Source: Massilia sp. Root335 (GTDB taxonomy: Bacteria; Pseudomonadota; Gammaproteobacteria; Burkholderiales; Burkholderiaceae_D). From it: a stretch of DNA of 64,000 nt. Shown in pieces: positions 27,331-37,359 of the stretch (within the stretch, counting starts at the first letter, position 1; each line of letters opens with the position of its first letter). The notes under the pieces are model-generated. The model was not told the origin of the DNA, searched no databases, and saw nothing but the letters and a program-made list of their open reading frames with translations. Both the position numbers and the translations under genes were made by a program. The DNA lies in contig NZ_LMCY01000021.1 of assembly GCF_001425685.1 (NCBI RefSeq), positions 275 to 64,274 on the forward strand, given 5' to 3'.

Positions 27331-28008
27331 TCAGGCGAGCAGTGGGGCGAGGGCGGTGCTGGCCGTCTCGCCGATGTGGACGAGGAAATCCGTCGCCATC
27401 GAGGCGCTGAAGCGTTCCAGATCCGGAGAGCCGAGCACGAGCAGGCCGAAGGCGCTGCCGCCGGCGCGCAGCGGCAACAGCACGGTCGAGCGCACCGCGT
27501 CCGCCGCGGCCGGCTCGGCGCCTGCGAGCCAGCCGACCGCTTCGAATTCCTTGTTCGGACCGCAGTAGGGCGCGCGCAGGCTGCTGGCGAACAGGCGCAC
27601 GTCCTCGGACACGCCGTTCGTATACCAGGTGCCGGCGTGCTCGGGCGTCAGTTTCCACAGGCGCAGCGTGGCTTGCGGCACGATGAAATGCTTGACCAGG
27701 CCGTCGGCCACGGCGCTCGGGATCTCATCGTGTGCACGGGTGCGCAGCAATTGCTGGGTCCAGCCGTGGAAACGGTTCGCGATGGCCGCGTTTTCCTCGG
27801 CGTGGCGCGCCAGCTCGGACATGCGCAATTCCAGAACCCGGTACTTGTCGCGCATGACTTCCATCTGGCGCTCCTGCAGCGATACCGCACGGCCCGTCAG
27901 TGGGCTCGACAGTTTTACTTCGCCCAGCAGGGCGGCGTGCTCGACGAAAAACTGCGGATGGTCGACCAGGTATTGGGCGATGGCGGTGGAATCCAGTGAT
28001 GCGGTCAT
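27331..28008 (-). CDS. DUF484 (GAF-like) family protein
   Basis: This 225-residue cytosolic protein has the DUF484 layout: an N-terminal helical part (IAQYLVDHPQFFVEHAALLGEVKL, then SLQERQMEVMRDKYRVLE) and a GAF-like C-terminal part ending LVLGSPDLERFSASMATDFLVHIGE. The ATG at 28008 gives MTASLDSTAIAQYL. It precedes xerC by 1 base, the conserved dapF-DUF484-xerC context seen elsewhere, although dapF lies 3 kb away here. The molecular function is not known. Confidence 0.9.
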   Translation of the reverse strand: MTASLDSTAIAQYLVDHPQFFVEHAALLGEVKLSSPLTGRAVSLQERQMEVMRDKYRVLELRMSELARHAEENAAIANRFHGWTQQLLRTRAHDEIPSAVADGLVKHFIVPQATLRLWKLTPEHAGTWYTNGVSEDVRLFASSLRAPYCGPNKEFEAVGWLAGAEPAAADAVRSTVLLPLRAGGSAFGLLVLGSPDLERFSASMATDFLVHIGETASTALAPLLA

Positions 28009-28121
28009 GTGCGGCTTGCGAGATGGGTAGACCATTCATTTTAACCGACAGCAATGGGTCGTCACGGATTTCCTGTTGGCACTGTACCGCAGCCGCATCA
28101 TCGAAGCGGCGCCGGATGCAA

Positions 28122-28155
28122 CAAGGGCGGACCCGGTTGCCCAGGTCCGCCCTTG
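28122..28155 (-). terminator. Strong hairpin downstream of the porin gene
   Basis: A perfect 12-bp stem, CAAGGGCGGACC/GGTCCGCCCTTG with a 10-base loop, lies about 40 bases past the porin stop codon. On the minus strand it is followed by TTGCATCC, so the T-tract is poor. It probably ends the abundant porin transcript or protects its 3' end. Confidence 0.6.
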
Positions 28156-28192
28156 CGGTGCGGCACAGCGGGGTTGCCCCCGCGTGGTCAGC

Positions 28193-29272
28193 TTAGAACG
28201 AGTGGTTCAGGCCCACGTCGTAGTGGTTGACGGTCGGGGTGCCCGAAGCCGCGCCGGTCGCCTGGCTGAAGATGTTCGTCTTGCGCGAAGCATCGACGTA
28301 CAGGTACGTACGCTTCGACAGGCTGTATTCGTAGCCCAGCGAGTACTGGCGGGTGATCAGGTCGTGCAGGCGGAAGTTCTCGTCCTGCTTCTTGATACCG
28401 AAGCCGGCCAGGACTTTGCCCGGGCCCACAGCGTAGGTTGCACCGATCTCGGCGCCCTTGATGGTCGGACGCTGGGTGTTGGTGTGCTCCATGTTCTGGT
28501 GCGAGTAGGTACCCATCAGTTTCAGTTCCGGGGTCACCGAGAACGAACCTGCGACCGACCAGACCTTCGATTCGACGGCGTTGCGCTCGTAAGCCAGCAT
28601 CGCGGCGGCCGGACCGTTGTTGTAGGTGCCAGCGATCGAGAACGGGTTGGCCGAAGCCTGCTGGCCTGCCGTGTAGCTGGCAGCGCCGGCGCCGACGCCG
28701 GTCAGGCTGCCGCCGTTGGCTTCTTTCGAGGCCCACGAAGCGTTCACCTGGAAGCCGTTCGAGACCGGCGAGTTATAGAAGATCGCGTTCGAGATACGGT
28801 TGCTGTTCGGCGAGCCGCCGCCGGTGTTGACGTCCAGCGGAGCCGAGTTGAAGCCGGCGACGCTGATGTCGGTGTAGAAACCGGCCGGGGATGCCAGGCC
28901 GTGCCACGGCTCGAACGAACCGACGATTTCCTGGAACGGGGTCAGGCCACGGCCCAGGCGGACCATACCGAAGTCGCCCTGCAGGCCGACGCGGGTCTGG
29001 CCCTGGAACAGCGGACGGCCGTTGTTTTCGTTGGTGCCGGTGTCCGGGTCGTAACGCATTTCGACTTGGAACAGTGCTTTCAGGCCGTTGCCCAGGTCTT
29101 CAGTACCTTTGAAGCCCAGGGTGTTGGAGGCGCGCTTGCCGATGTTCAGGGTCTGGTCGGTGCGCTTGACCATGCCGACGTCGATGGTGCCGTAGATTTG
29201 CACAGCGGTTTGAGCTTGCGCCACGCTAGCGAATGCGCCCAGCAGAGCGGCTGCGACGAGGGTTTTTTTCAT
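28193..29272 (-). CDS. Gram-negative porin (Omp32/OmpC-like)
   Basis: This 359-residue outer-membrane trimeric porin has a signal peptide (1-20, cleaved AQA^QT). The first strand is VQIYGTIDVGMV, the anion-channel loop has the FKGTEDLGNGLKALFQ block, and the C-terminus ends HYDVGLNHSF with the terminal Phe needed for outer-membrane assembly. It is the main general porin type of Burkholderiales. It is monocistronic, with a long A/T-rich upstream region. Confidence 0.95.
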   Translation of the reverse strand: MKKTLVAAALLGAFASVAQAQTAVQIYGTIDVGMVKRTDQTLNIGKRASNTLGFKGTEDLGNGLKALFQVEMRYDPDTGTNENNGRPLFQGQTRVGLQGDFGMVRLGRGLTPFQEIVGSFEPWHGLASPAGFYTDISVAGFNSAPLDVNTGGGSPNSNRISNAIFYNSPVSNGFQVNASWASKEANGGSLTGVGAGAASYTAGQQASANPFSIAGTYNNGPAAAMLAYERNAVESKVWSVAGSFSVTPELKLMGTYSHQNMEHTNTQRPTIKGAEIGATYAVGPGKVLAGFGIKKQDENFRLHDLITRQYSLGYEYSLSKRTYLYVDASRKTNIFSQATGAASGTPTVNHYDVGLNHSF

Positions 29273-29739
29273 CTATTTTTGTCCTAAAAAGTGAATCGAA
29301 GGAATCCAGAGAGCATTGAGATTTTTATTAGTTGCTGAACACTCGGATGTGTGAACCTTAAATGCTTAATGCGTCAAGATTGTTTGATTTGTCAATTATG
29401 ACTGTTGCACTTGGTCGAAAGCCAATAAATCCAATCGTGCTGTTGTATTTTCGAAACGGCCGTGGTGGCGGCAGGGGCGCACCTTAAGCCTCGTTTAAGT
29501 TTCCAAACACCATCATTCGGTCCCCGTACCACGGCAGGGTTTGTGCGGGCTCAAAGGCCTTTGGAATCGCAGGCGAATCGTGCCGACGCGGCTTTAGACT
29601 CTGGCCCATCCGACGCCCATTGCTACCGCAGTGCGCGCCACATGAGCTCATCGGTAGCGCATCGTAGGCGATCTTGTGCGCATCTGCGTGCATTGTGTTG
29701 CGTACATTTCCTAGGCGTCTCAAACATCAGAAGAGAACG
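29273..29739. other. 467-base intergenic region between divergent porin and Sel1 genes
   Basis: The first 190 bases (toward the porin) are A/T-rich and must hold the porin promoter. A minus-strand TTGACG near 29378 is one -35 candidate, but no good -10 box lies at the right distance. The remaining 280 bases have normal GC. I see no ORF with convincing support, no RNA gene and no repeat here. Confidence 0.5.
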
Positions 29740-31308
29740 ATGGCAAATCGTGAAGAACTGGCGGTCATCCGCGGCGCACGCGCCGGACGCGCCGAATCGC
29801 AACTGGCCCTGGGCCGGCTCTATCTGTTCGGCAGCGCCGGGCTGCCCAGGAGCCTGCCCACAGCCCTCCATTGGCTCGACCGTGCCGCGCAGCAAGGTTG
29901 TGCAGAAGCATGGAATTTGATCGGCAACCATATTCCGGTCGATCTCGCGCGTAACAATTCACAGTCGGTCACCGGCTGGTACGAACGAGCGTACGACGGC
30001 GGGCTCGTGCGCGCCGGGCTCGCCTATGCCCAACTGGTGCTGGGCGCGGCGCGCGCCGGCCGGTGCACGCCGGCCGAGCGCACCAAGGCCCTGCGGGCCC
30101 TGGAAGACGCGGCCCGTGCCGGCTTCCCTGAAGCGCAGTGGCTGCTCGCGCGCGAACATGGCGCTGCTCCGCCCGAGACGGACGAGCCGGCCGTCCGCGC
30201 GCCCGTGGCCAGCCCGGCCGGCCAGCGCTGGTTGCGCCAGGCGGCCGACAGCGGCGTCGGCGCCGCGCAGTTCGCGCTGCTGGAACAGGACTGGACAGCC
30301 GGCCGCTGGTCCGCGTGGCTGGAGCGTGCGCTCCCGCTGGCGCGTGTCCTGGCCGGTTCCGACGCCGCCCAGGACCACGCGGCGGCCCGGCTGGCGCCGG
30401 ACGAGGTGCAGCTGCTGTCGCGCTGCGCCCGGCTGGCCGAAGCAAACGAGGCGCCGCACGACGTCAGCCAGGACGAATTGCTCAGGTTTTGGGAAATCGC
30501 TGCCGCCGAGCAGGACCGCCATGCCCAGTTCGCGCTCGGCCTGTGGTGCGCCCGCATGCGGGTCGACGGCAAGCGCATTCCCGGCAGCCACGGCGCGGCC
30601 AATTTCAAGAAGGCCGTGCGCTGGCTGACGCAGGCCGGCGAGCAGGGCCTGGCCGAGGCCTGGTACGCCTTGTCGCGCATCTATATAAAACCGGAATTTT
30701 CGCAGCGTAACGTCCTGGAAGCGCAGAAATACCTGGAGCGTGCGGCCGAGATGGGCTATCGCGATGCCCAGCTCGAATGCGGGAACGCGGCGTGGCGCGC
30801 GCGGCGCGAGAACGAGAACAACGATGTGCGTGCCCTGTTCTGGCTGCAAAAGGCGGCGCAGCAGGGCTGCCCCAAGGCCGTGGCCGCCTTGCGCAAGCTG
30901 GCGCCGCGCCAGCCCGGCGCCTGGGCGGACATGGAGGCGCTGATGGCGGGACGGGACCTCGCGGCCCATCCGCTGCTGGCCGTGCGCCTGGAGCTGGCCG
31001 TGGCCTTCGGCCTCAGCCGGGCCGAGGCGCTGCTGCTGGATATCCGCAATGCCGACCGCGGCCACTGCCTGGTGATCGACATCCGCGCCAGCTACGGGCG
31101 CAGCCGGCGCCGTTTGATCTCGGTGGAAACGGCGCCGGAGCGCCAACTGCTCGACCGCGCGGCGCTCGTGTTCGAGAGCGTCGATTGCGGCCCGGGCGGT
31201 CCGGAAGGGAATTATCGCCAGCGCCTGTACCGGTTGCGCAGCCTGTTGCCCGACACGGATGGCGTCGACCCGGGCGCCGACGATGGAAATTACTCACTGG
31301 CCGCCTGA
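29740..31308 (+). CDS. Sel1/TPR-like repeat protein
   Basis: This 522-residue protein consists of Sel1-type helical repeats. Clear units include ALGRLYLFGSAG..ALHWLDRAAQQGCAEA, ANFKKAVRWLTQAGEQGLAEAWYALSRIY, EAQKYLERAAEMGYRDAQLECG and ALFWLQKAAQQGCPKAVAAL. The last 120 residues are not repeat-like. No signal peptide is seen with the ATG at 29740, which has a GAAGAGAA ribosome site; a longer in-frame version lacks support. Sel1 proteins are usually protein-interaction scaffolds. The partner is unknown. Confidence 0.8.
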   Translation: MANREELAVIRGARAGRAESQLALGRLYLFGSAGLPRSLPTALHWLDRAAQQGCAEAWNLIGNHIPVDLARNNSQSVTGWYERAYDGGLVRAGLAYAQLVLGAARAGRCTPAERTKALRALEDAARAGFPEAQWLLAREHGAAPPETDEPAVRAPVASPAGQRWLRQAADSGVGAAQFALLEQDWTAGRWSAWLERALPLARVLAGSDAAQDHAAARLAPDEVQLLSRCARLAEANEAPHDVSQDELLRFWEIAAAEQDRHAQFALGLWCARMRVDGKRIPGSHGAANFKKAVRWLTQAGEQGLAEAWYALSRIYIKPEFSQRNVLEAQKYLERAAEMGYRDAQLECGNAAWRARRENENNDVRALFWLQKAAQQGCPKAVAALRKLAPRQPGAWADMEALMAGRDLAAHPLLAVRLELAVAFGLSRAEALLLDIRNADRGHCLVIDIRASYGRSRRRLISVETAPERQLLDRAALVFESVDCGPGGPEGNYRQRLYRLRSLLPDTDGVDPGADDGNYSLAA

Positions 31309-31329
31309 GGGCAAGCGGCCAGTCCTGCG

Positions 31330-32193
31330 TCAGATGTCGATCTCGCCTTCGAACACGGTTTCGGCCGGACCACTCATATAGACGGGCTGGCCCTCGCCGG
31401 CCCAGCGGATGGTCAGCTGGCCACCGCGCGCCTGTACCTGCACAGGCGAATCCAGCAGTCCACGCCGGATGCCGGCCACGACGGCGGCGCAGGCGCCGGT
31501 ACCGCAGGCCAGTGTCTCGCCGGCGCCGCGTTCGTAGACGCGCAGCTTGACGCGGCCGCGGTCCACGATCTGCAGGAAGCCGGCATTCACGCGCCGCGGA
31601 AAGCGCGGGTGGTGCTCGATCTGCGGGCCGGTCTCGAGGACGGGCGCCGCGTCGACGTCGTCGACGACTTGCACCGCGTGCGGATTGCCCATCGACACCG
31701 TCGACACGAGCACGGTCTTGTCCTGTCCCTTGTGCGAGACGGTGATCGGCCACAGGGTGTCGCGTCCTTCGGCGACGCCTTCCAGGCCGGCGGCATCGAA
31801 CGGCACCCGGGCCGGTTCCAGGATCGGGGCGCCCATGTCCACCGTGATGCTGCCGTCGTCTTCCAGGCGCGGGGTGATGATGCCGCTCATCGTTTCGACG
31901 CGGATGCTGCGTTTATTCGTCAGCCCCTTGTCGCTGACGAAGCGCACGAAGGCGCGCGAACCGTTGCCGCACTGCTCGACCTCGCCGCCGTCGTTGTTGT
32001 AGATGCGGTAACGGAAATCGCTGTCCGCCGCGGCCGGGCGCTCGACGATCAGGATCTGGTCGGCGCCGATGCCGAAGCGGCGGTCGGCCAGGCGGCGCCA
32101 TTGTTCAGGGCCGAGGTCGAGTTGCTGGTTGATCGCATCGATCACGACGAAATCGTTGCCGGCGCCGTGCATCTTGGTGAACTTGAGTTTCAT
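31330..32193 (-). CDS. dapF: Diaminopimelate epimerase
   Basis: This enzyme converts LL- to meso-diaminopimelate for lysine and peptidoglycan synthesis. The 287-residue protein has both catalytic cysteines, in EQCGNGSR (about residue 78) and [10 protein letters not shown] (about residue 225), and the N-terminus [16 protein letters not shown]. It lies 25 bases downstream of the two acyltransferase genes on the same strand. Confidence 0.97.
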   Translation of the reverse strand: MKLKFTKMHGAGNDFVVIDAINQQLDLGPEQWRRLADRRFGIGADQILIVERPAAADSDFRYRIYNNDGGEVEQCGNGSRAFVRFVSDKGLTNKRSIRVETMSGIITPRLEDDGSITVDMGAPILEPARVPFDAAGLEGVAEGRDTLWPITVSHKGQDKTVLVSTVSMGNPHAVQVVDDVDAAPVLETGPQIEHHPRFPRRVNAGFLQIVDRGRVKLRVYERGAGETLACGTGACAAVVAGIRRGLLDSPVQVQARGGQLTIRWAGEGQPVYMSGPAETVFEGEIDI

Positions 32194-32218
32194 GGTATTC
32201 CTGATGTTGCTAGCGGTA

Positions 32219-33082
32219 TTAATCGTAGAACGAAGGTTCGCCGGGCGGCCGGGTCTTGAAGCGTTTGTGCGTCCAGAAATACTCGGCCGGATGTTCGCGC
32301 ACGCGGTCCTCGATGAAGGCGTTCATGCGGCGGGTGGCGGCGATGATGTCGTCGCCCGGGAAATCGTCCCATGCCGGATAGAACTCTACCCGATAGCCTT
32401 TGTAGTTGGGCAAGAACGTGGCCACGACCGGGATGACCTTGGCGCCGGTCGCGCCCGCCAGTCGGCCGAGTGCCGTCAAGGTCGCGGCCGGGACGCCGAA
32501 GAATGGGACGAAGGCGGCGTCCTTCTCGCCGAAATCCATGTCCGGCAGCATGAAATACGGCATTTTTTCGCGCAGTGCGCGGATGATCGGCTTGATGCCG
32601 TCGCTGCGGGTAAACAGGCGTACCGGGCCGTAGCGTTCACGGCCGTAGCGCAACAGGTCGTCGAACGCCTTGTTCTTTTGCGGCGCGTACATGCTCGACA
32701 GCGGCACGACGCGCGACGCCACGCCGGCCACGTCCAGGCAGACGAAATGGGGACAGAACAGGATGACCGGTTCGGTCTCCAGCTGGGCTTTCGGCACGGC
32801 CGGGACGACGTCGATCAGGCCGTGGACGCGCTCGAGCGGCGCCCACCAGATCAGCGAGCGCTCCAGAATGCTGCGCGAATACGCCATGAAGTGGCGCTTG
32901 GCGATGTCGACCCGTTCCGCTTCGCTCCGTTCCGGCATGCACAGGCGCAGGTTGATCAGGGCGATCTTGCGGCGCTTGGGGATCGCGTAATACATCAGCC
33001 AGCCGATGGTGTTGCCGATGCGGCCGAGGACAGGCAGCGGCAGGAAGTGCAGCAGCCACAACAGGAAAATCAGGAACCTCAT
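32219..33082 (-). CDS. LpxL/HtrB-family acyltransferase (HX4D)
   Basis: This 287-residue inner-membrane acyltransferase of the lipid A late-acylation family has an N-terminal membrane helix and the catalytic HX4D motif in CPHFVCLD. It also has the family block [31 protein letters not shown] and a C-terminal [15 protein letters not shown]. It overlaps the upstream paralogue by 4 bases, so the pair is translationally coupled. Which acyl position each enzyme serves cannot be told from sequence. Confidence 0.92.
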   Translation of the reverse strand: MRFLIFLLWLLHFLPLPVLGRIGNTIGWLMYYAIPKRRKIALINLRLCMPERSEAERVDIAKRHFMAYSRSILERSLIWWAPLERVHGLIDVVPAVPKAQLETEPVILFCPHFVCLDVAGVASRVVPLSSMYAPQKNKAFDDLLRYGRERYGPVRLFTRSDGIKPIIRALREKMPYFMLPDMDFGEKDAAFVPFFGVPAATLTALGRLAGATGAKVIPVVATFLPNYKGYRVEFYPAWDDFPGDDIIAATRRMNAFIEDRVREHPAEYFWTHKRFKTRPPGEPSFYD

Positions 33083-33930
33083 GCGACGGTCTCGGCTTGC
33101 GGTGCTGCAACGCCTTGCGGCTTCTTGTAGCGGTTGTAACTCCAGAAATACTGGGCGGGGCAGAAGGCGATGAGTTTTTCCATCTGGCGGTTGATGCCGG
33201 CGGCCTGCTGGGCGGCGTCGCCTTCCAGCGACCCGTCGAACGGCACGAAGCGGATCGCGAAACCGCGGCCGCGCGGCAGGCGTTCCGCGTACACGGTCAG
33301 GATGTCGGTCTTGCCCAGCTGCGCCAGCTTGGCGGGCAGCGTCATCGTATAGGCGTCACGCCCGAAGAAGGGGGCCCACACGCCTTCGCCTTCCTGCGGC
33401 ACCTGGTCCGGCAGCACGCCCACCGGCTGGCCGGCCCGCAGGGCCTTGACGAGCATGCGCACGCCGGACAGGTTGGCCGGCGCCAGGTGCATGTGCTGGC
33501 GTGCGCGCGCGCCCTCGACGAGGGGTTTCAGGGCGCTTTGGCGCGGCGGGCGGTACATGACCGTCAGTTCGACCCGCAGCGACACCTGCTGGGCCGTCAG
33601 CTCGAAGCAGCCCAGGTGCGGCGTGAGGAAGACGATGCCGCGGCCGGCGTCGAGCTGGCGCTGGACCAGTTCCCAGTTTTCCATGATGACGTGGCGGGTG
33701 ACGCGTTCCTGCGGCGCGCACCAGACGAAGGGCAGCTCGGCGATGGCCTTGCCGGATTCGGCGATCGCTGCGTGCAAATGGCCGCCATAGCCGGCCCGCT
33801 CGAGGTTGTCGCGCAGGCGCCGGCGGTGCGACGGCGATAGGAGATAGACAATCCAGCCGAGCGCCGCGCCGAGCGCGTGGAGCGCGCGTAGCGGAAAAAA
33901 CGACAGGATCCGAAACAAAAGAACAAGCAT
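33079..33930 (-). CDS. LpxL/HtrB-family acyltransferase (HX4E)
   Basis: This 283-residue paralogue of the next gene has an N-terminal membrane helix and the catalytic His in TPHLGCFE, giving HX4E instead of HX4D; both forms occur in active family members. It also has the donor-site block LPDQVPQEGEGVWAPFFGRDAYTMTLPAKLA and PAQYFWSYNRYKKP. It is first in the acyltransferase-acyltransferase-dapF transcript and diverges from metK. Confidence 0.92.
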   Translation of the reverse strand: MLVLLFRILSFFPLRALHALGAALGWIVYLLSPSHRRRLRDNLERAGYGGHLHAAIAESGKAIAELPFVWCAPQERVTRHVIMENWELVQRQLDAGRGIVFLTPHLGCFELTAQQVSLRVELTVMYRPPRQSALKPLVEGARARQHMHLAPANLSGVRMLVKALRAGQPVGVLPDQVPQEGEGVWAPFFGRDAYTMTLPAKLAQLGKTDILTVYAERLPRGRGFAIRFVPFDGSLEGDAAQQAAGINRQMEKLIAFCPAQYFWSYNRYKKPQGVAAPQAETVA

Positions 33931-34108
33931 TTATTGATTTAGGGTAGAGAACCGACGAGTTGCTGTGCCAGAATTTTTAGAGGAGCGTAAAATACCATTT
34001 GTAGCATCCGCGGAGTTAATGACAACTTGCGAAGCGGAATATAAATATCGCTAAAGCGTCGCAGGCTTTGATGCTGCGGCAATTTTCATAACAGTATCAG
34101 GAGCCTTA

Positions 34109-35278
34109 ATGTCTTCCAACGACTACCTCTTCACTTCCGAATCCGTTTCGGAGGGCCACCCGGACAAAGTCGCCGACCAGATTTCCGACGCCATTCTCGA
34201 CGCCATCCTGGAGCAGGATCCGCGCGCGCGCGTTGCCGCGGAAACGCTGTGCAACACGGGTCTGGTGGTTCTGGCCGGGGAAATCACGACGCACGCAAAC
34301 GTCGATTATATTCAAGTTGCGCGCAACACCATCAAACGCATCGGTTACGACAACACCGATTTCGGCATCGACTACAAGGGTTGCGCCGTACTGGTCGCCT
34401 ACGACAAGCAATCGCCGGACATCGCGCAGGGCGTCGATGAAGGCGCGGGCATCGACCTCGACCAGGGCGCCGGCGACCAGGGCCTGATGTTCGGCTACGC
34501 CTGCGACGAAACGCCGGAACTGATGCCGGCCGCGATTTATTATGCGCACCGCCTGGTCGAGCGCCAGTCGCAGCTGCGCAAGGATGGCCGCCTGCCGTGG
34601 CTGCGTCCGGACGCCAAGTCGCAGGTCACGCTGCGTTACGTCAACGGCCGTCCGGTGTCCGTGAACACCGTCGTGCTGTCGACCCAGCACGCGCCGGAAG
34701 TCAGCCACAGCCAGATCGAGGAAGCGGTGATCGAGGAGATCATCAAGCCGGTGCTGCCGCGCGAGTGGTTGCAGGATACCCGCTACCTGGTCAACCCGAC
34801 CGGCCGCTTCGTCATCGGCGGCCCGCAGGGCGACTGCGGCCTGACCGGCCGCAAGATCATCGTCGACACGTATGGCGGCGCGGCACCGCACGGCGGCGGC
34901 GCGTTCTCCGGCAAGGACCCGTCCAAGGTCGACCGCTCGGCCGCCTACGCCGCGCGCTACGTCGCCAAGAACGTCGTGGCCGCCGGCCTGGCGCGCCAGT
35001 GCCAGGTGCAGGTCAGCTACGCGATCGGCGTCGCCCGTCCGATCAACATCACCGTCTACACGGAAGGCACCGGCGTGATTTCGGACGAGAAGATCGCCGA
35101 ACTGGTGATGGAACACTTCGACCTGCGCCCGAAAGGCATCGTGCAGATGCTCGACCTGCTGCGCCCGATCTATACCAAGTCGGCCGCCTACGGTCACTTC
35201 GGCCGCGAAGAGCCGGAATTCAGCTGGGAGCGTACCGACAAGGCCGCGCTGCTGCGCGCCGAAGCCGGCCTGGCGTAA
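34109..35278 (+). CDS. metK: S-adenosylmethionine synthetase
   Basis: This enzyme makes SAM from methionine and ATP. The 389-residue protein has MetK signatures: [21 protein letters not shown] at the start, [12 protein letters not shown] (about 121-132) and the [19 protein letters not shown] phosphate loop. The ATG follows an AGGAG ribosome site. The 178-base upstream region holds a TATAAA box near 34040 but no SAM riboswitch that I recognise. It heads the methyl-cycle group metK-ahcY-metF. Confidence 0.97.
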   Translation: MSSNDYLFTSESVSEGHPDKVADQISDAILDAILEQDPRARVAAETLCNTGLVVLAGEITTHANVDYIQVARNTIKRIGYDNTDFGIDYKGCAVLVAYDKQSPDIAQGVDEGAGIDLDQGAGDQGLMFGYACDETPELMPAAIYYAHRLVERQSQLRKDGRLPWLRPDAKSQVTLRYVNGRPVSVNTVVLSTQHAPEVSHSQIEEAVIEEIIKPVLPREWLQDTRYLVNPTGRFVIGGPQGDCGLTGRKIIVDTYGGAAPHGGGAFSGKDPSKVDRSAAYAARYVAKNVVAAGLARQCQVQVSYAIGVARPINITVYTEGTGVISDEKIAELVMEHFDLRPKGIVQMLDLLRPIYTKSAAYGHFGREEPEFSWERTDKAALLRAEAGLA

Positions 35279-35287
35279 AGCCGGCTC

Positions 35288-35371
35288 AACTTGGGCCCCC
35301 GCCTGCGCGGGGGCGACGGCTCGATGCGTGTTGCTTTATGCAGTCGTCCCCGCGCAGAGGGGGCCCAAGTT
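35288..35371. repeat. REP-like inverted repeat between metK and ahcY
   Basis: Two 29-30-base arms (35288-35317 and 35343-35371), beginning AACTTGGGCCCCC and ending GGGCCCAAGTT, pair almost perfectly with one bulge and a 25-base loop. The form resembles palindromic intergenic elements of this bacterial group. It probably folds into the 3' end of metK mRNA and may act as its terminator, directly before the riboswitch. Confidence 0.7.
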
Positions 35372-35397
35372 CGCCACACCGTGTTAAACTAATGAAT

Positions 35398-35461
35398 TCC
35401 GAGGAGCGTTGCGACGAAAGATTCTCTTTCGCCAGGCTCGGATATCAACACCGCGCTCACG
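35398..35461 (+). promoter_or_regulatory. S-adenosylhomocysteine (SAH) riboswitch
   Basis: The sequence has the SAH-I layout. P1 pairs TCCGAG (35398-35403) with CTCGGA (35437-35442). An inner hairpin pairs CGAAAG with CTTTCG (35415-35431). A pseudoknot pairs GAGCG (35404-35408) with CGCTC (35454-35458). The conserved GAGGAGCG-TTGCGAC and CCAGGCTCGG core bases are present. It ends 33 bases before ahcY. SAH binding would turn on the gene that removes it. Confidence 0.9.
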
Positions 35462-35493
35462 TTACTTTTTTCTTAACTTGAAAGGAGGGCGTG

Positions 35494-36909
35494 ATGAGCG
35501 CCGTACTCAAAAACACTTCCCGGGACTTCCTCGTGGCCGACATCGGCCTTGCCTCGTGGGGCGAAAAGGAAATCCGCATCGCCGAAACCGAAATGCCGGG
35601 CCTGATGGCCATCCGCGAGGAATACGCGGCCAGCCAGCCCCTGAAGGGCGCGCGCATCGCCGGTTCGCTGCACATGACCATCCAGACCGCCGTGCTGATC
35701 CGCACGCTGGAAGCCCTCGGCGCGCAAGTGCGCTGGGCGTCGTGCAACATCTACTCGACGCAGGACCACGCCGCCGCCGCCATCGCCTCGGTCGGCACGC
35801 CGGTGTTCGCCGTCAAGGGCGAGACCCTGGACGAGTACTGGGAATACACCCATCGCATCTTCGAATGGCCGGGTGACAACCACGCCAACATGATCCTCGA
35901 CGACGGCGGCGACGCCACGCTGCTGCTGCACCTGGGCGTGCGCGCCGAGAAAGATATCTCGGTGCTGGACAAGCCGGGTTCGGAAGAAGAGATCTGCCTG
36001 TTCAACGCGATCAAGGGCCGCCTGGCCGCCGATCCGCAGTGGTACTCGAAGCGCCTGCCGGAAATCAAGGGCGTGACGGAAGAGACCACGACTGGCGTGC
36101 ACCGCCTGTACCAGATGCACGCGGAAGGCAAGCTGGCGTTCCCCGCGATCAACGTCAACGACTCCGTGACCAAGTCGAAGTTCGACAACCTGTACGGCTG
36201 CCGCGAATCGCTGGTCGACGGCATCAAGCGCGCGACCGACGTCATGATCGCCGGCAAGATCGCCGTCATCGCCGGCTATGGCGACGTGGGCAAGGGCTCG
36301 GCTCAGGCCATGCGCGCGCTGTCGGCCCAGGTCTGGGTCACCGAGATCGACCCGATCTGCGCCCTGCAGGCCGCGATGGAAGGCTATCGCGTCGTGACGA
36401 TGGACATGGCCGCCGAACACGGCGACATCTTCGTCACCTGCACCGGCAACTACCACGTGATCACCGAGCAGCACATGGCGCGCATGAAGGACCAGGCGAT
36501 CGTCTGCAACATCGGCCACTTCGACAACGAAATCGAAGTCGCCGCGCTGCGCAAGTATGAGTGGGAAAACATCAAGCCGCAGGTCGACCACATCATCTTC
36601 CCGGATGGCAAGCGCATCATCCTGCTGGCCGAAGGCCGCCTCGTGAACCTGGGCTGCGGCACGGGTCACCCGTCGTACGTGATGAGCTCGTCGTTCGCGA
36701 ACCAGACGATCGCCCAGATCGAACTGTTCTCCAATACCGCCGCCTACCCGGTCGGCGTGTACACGCTGCCGAAGAAGCTGGACGAGAAAGTCGCCCGCCT
36801 GCAGCTGCGTAAGCTCAACGCCCAGCTGACCGAGCTGACGGACGAGCAGGCCGCCTATATCACGGTGAGCAAGGAAGGCCCGTACAAGCCGGAACACTAC
36901 CGTTATTGA
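35494..36909 (+). CDS. ahcY: Adenosylhomocysteinase
   Basis: This enzyme hydrolyses SAH to adenosine and homocysteine with bound NAD+. The 471-residue protein has the NAD site [12 protein letters not shown], the [18 protein letters not shown] block and the C-terminal KPEHYRY that reaches the neighbouring subunit. The ATG at 35494 is preceded by AAAGGAGG at the right distance, so the overlapping GTG three bases earlier is less likely. An SAH riboswitch lies directly upstream. Confidence 0.97.
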   Translation: MSAVLKNTSRDFLVADIGLASWGEKEIRIAETEMPGLMAIREEYAASQPLKGARIAGSLHMTIQTAVLIRTLEALGAQVRWASCNIYSTQDHAAAAIASVGTPVFAVKGETLDEYWEYTHRIFEWPGDNHANMILDDGGDATLLLHLGVRAEKDISVLDKPGSEEEICLFNAIKGRLAADPQWYSKRLPEIKGVTEETTTGVHRLYQMHAEGKLAFPAINVNDSVTKSKFDNLYGCRESLVDGIKRATDVMIAGKIAVIAGYGDVGKGSAQAMRALSAQVWVTEIDPICALQAAMEGYRVVTMDMAAEHGDIFVTCTGNYHVITEQHMARMKDQAIVCNIGHFDNEIEVAALRKYEWENIKPQVDHIIFPDGKRIILLAEGRLVNLGCGTGHPSYVMSSSFANQTIAQIELFSNTAAYPVGVYTLPKKLDEKVARLQLRKLNAQLTELTDEQAAYITVSKEGPYKPEHYRY

Positions 36910-36933
36910 TCTGGTAAGCTCTTCCGTGAATTG

Positions 36934-36975
36934 ACGCCGCGCACCCTCGGATTCCATCGTCGAGGGTGCCGGCGT
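36934..36975 (+). terminator. Hairpin downstream of ahcY
   Basis: A stem of about 15 bp (ACGCCG and GCACCCTCG with their partners at 36961-36975, one bulged C) encloses an 11-base loop. No T-tract follows, so it is either a weak terminator or an mRNA stabiliser between ahcY and the downstream membrane protein. Confidence 0.45.
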
Positions 36976-37005
36976 GCTGGACAACCTCTCACGAAAGACA
37001 CAGAC

Positions 37006-37359
37006 ATGCGTTTGCTCCTGACCTGGCTGATCAATGCGGCAGCCCTGATGGCCTTGCCTTACCTGATGCATTCGGTATCGGTCGACAATCTCGGTGCCGC
37101 CCTCGTGGCCGCGCTCGTCCTGGGACTCGTGAACACGGTGATCCGTCCCGTGCTCGTCGTGCTGACCCTGCCGGTGACGGTCGTGTCGCTCGGCGTGTTC
37201 ATCCTGGTGATCAATGCGCTGCTGTTCTGGCTGGTCGCGCACCTCGTCGCGGGCTTCCATGTGGCCGGGTTCTGGTCCGCCTTCCTGGCGGCGATCCTGT
37301 ACAGTGTCATTTCGTGGGCGCTTTCTACCTTACTTCTCAATAAAGATGGAAACCCCTAA
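37006..37359 (+). CDS. Small membrane protein, YvlD/phage-holin-like family
   Basis: This 117-residue integral membrane protein has four hydrophobic helices. The family pattern LVLGLVNTVIRPVLVVLTLPVTVVSLGVFILVINALLFWLVA is clear. Its ATG at 37006 lies about 30 bases after a hairpin. The end overlaps metF by 14 bases, so the two are probably coupled. Placement between ahcY and metF is common in Burkholderiales, but its role is unknown. There is no sign of real phage genes. Confidence 0.88.
   Translation: MRLLLTWLINAAALMALPYLMHSVSVDNLGAALVAALVLGLVNTVIRPVLVVLTLPVTVVSLGVFILVINALLFWLVAHLVAGFHVAGFWSAFLAAILYSVISWALSTLLLNKDGNP

Noticed and set aside
33931..34108. SAM riboswitch upstream of metK
   Set aside because: No SAM riboswitch core was recognised; only a TATAAA box and a small GC stem (GTCGCAG.../CTGCGGC) are visible.
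37006..37359. Phage holin pointing to a prophage remnant
   Set aside because: The protein belongs to the YvlD-like membrane family that sits between ahcY and metF in this group; no other phage gene is present.
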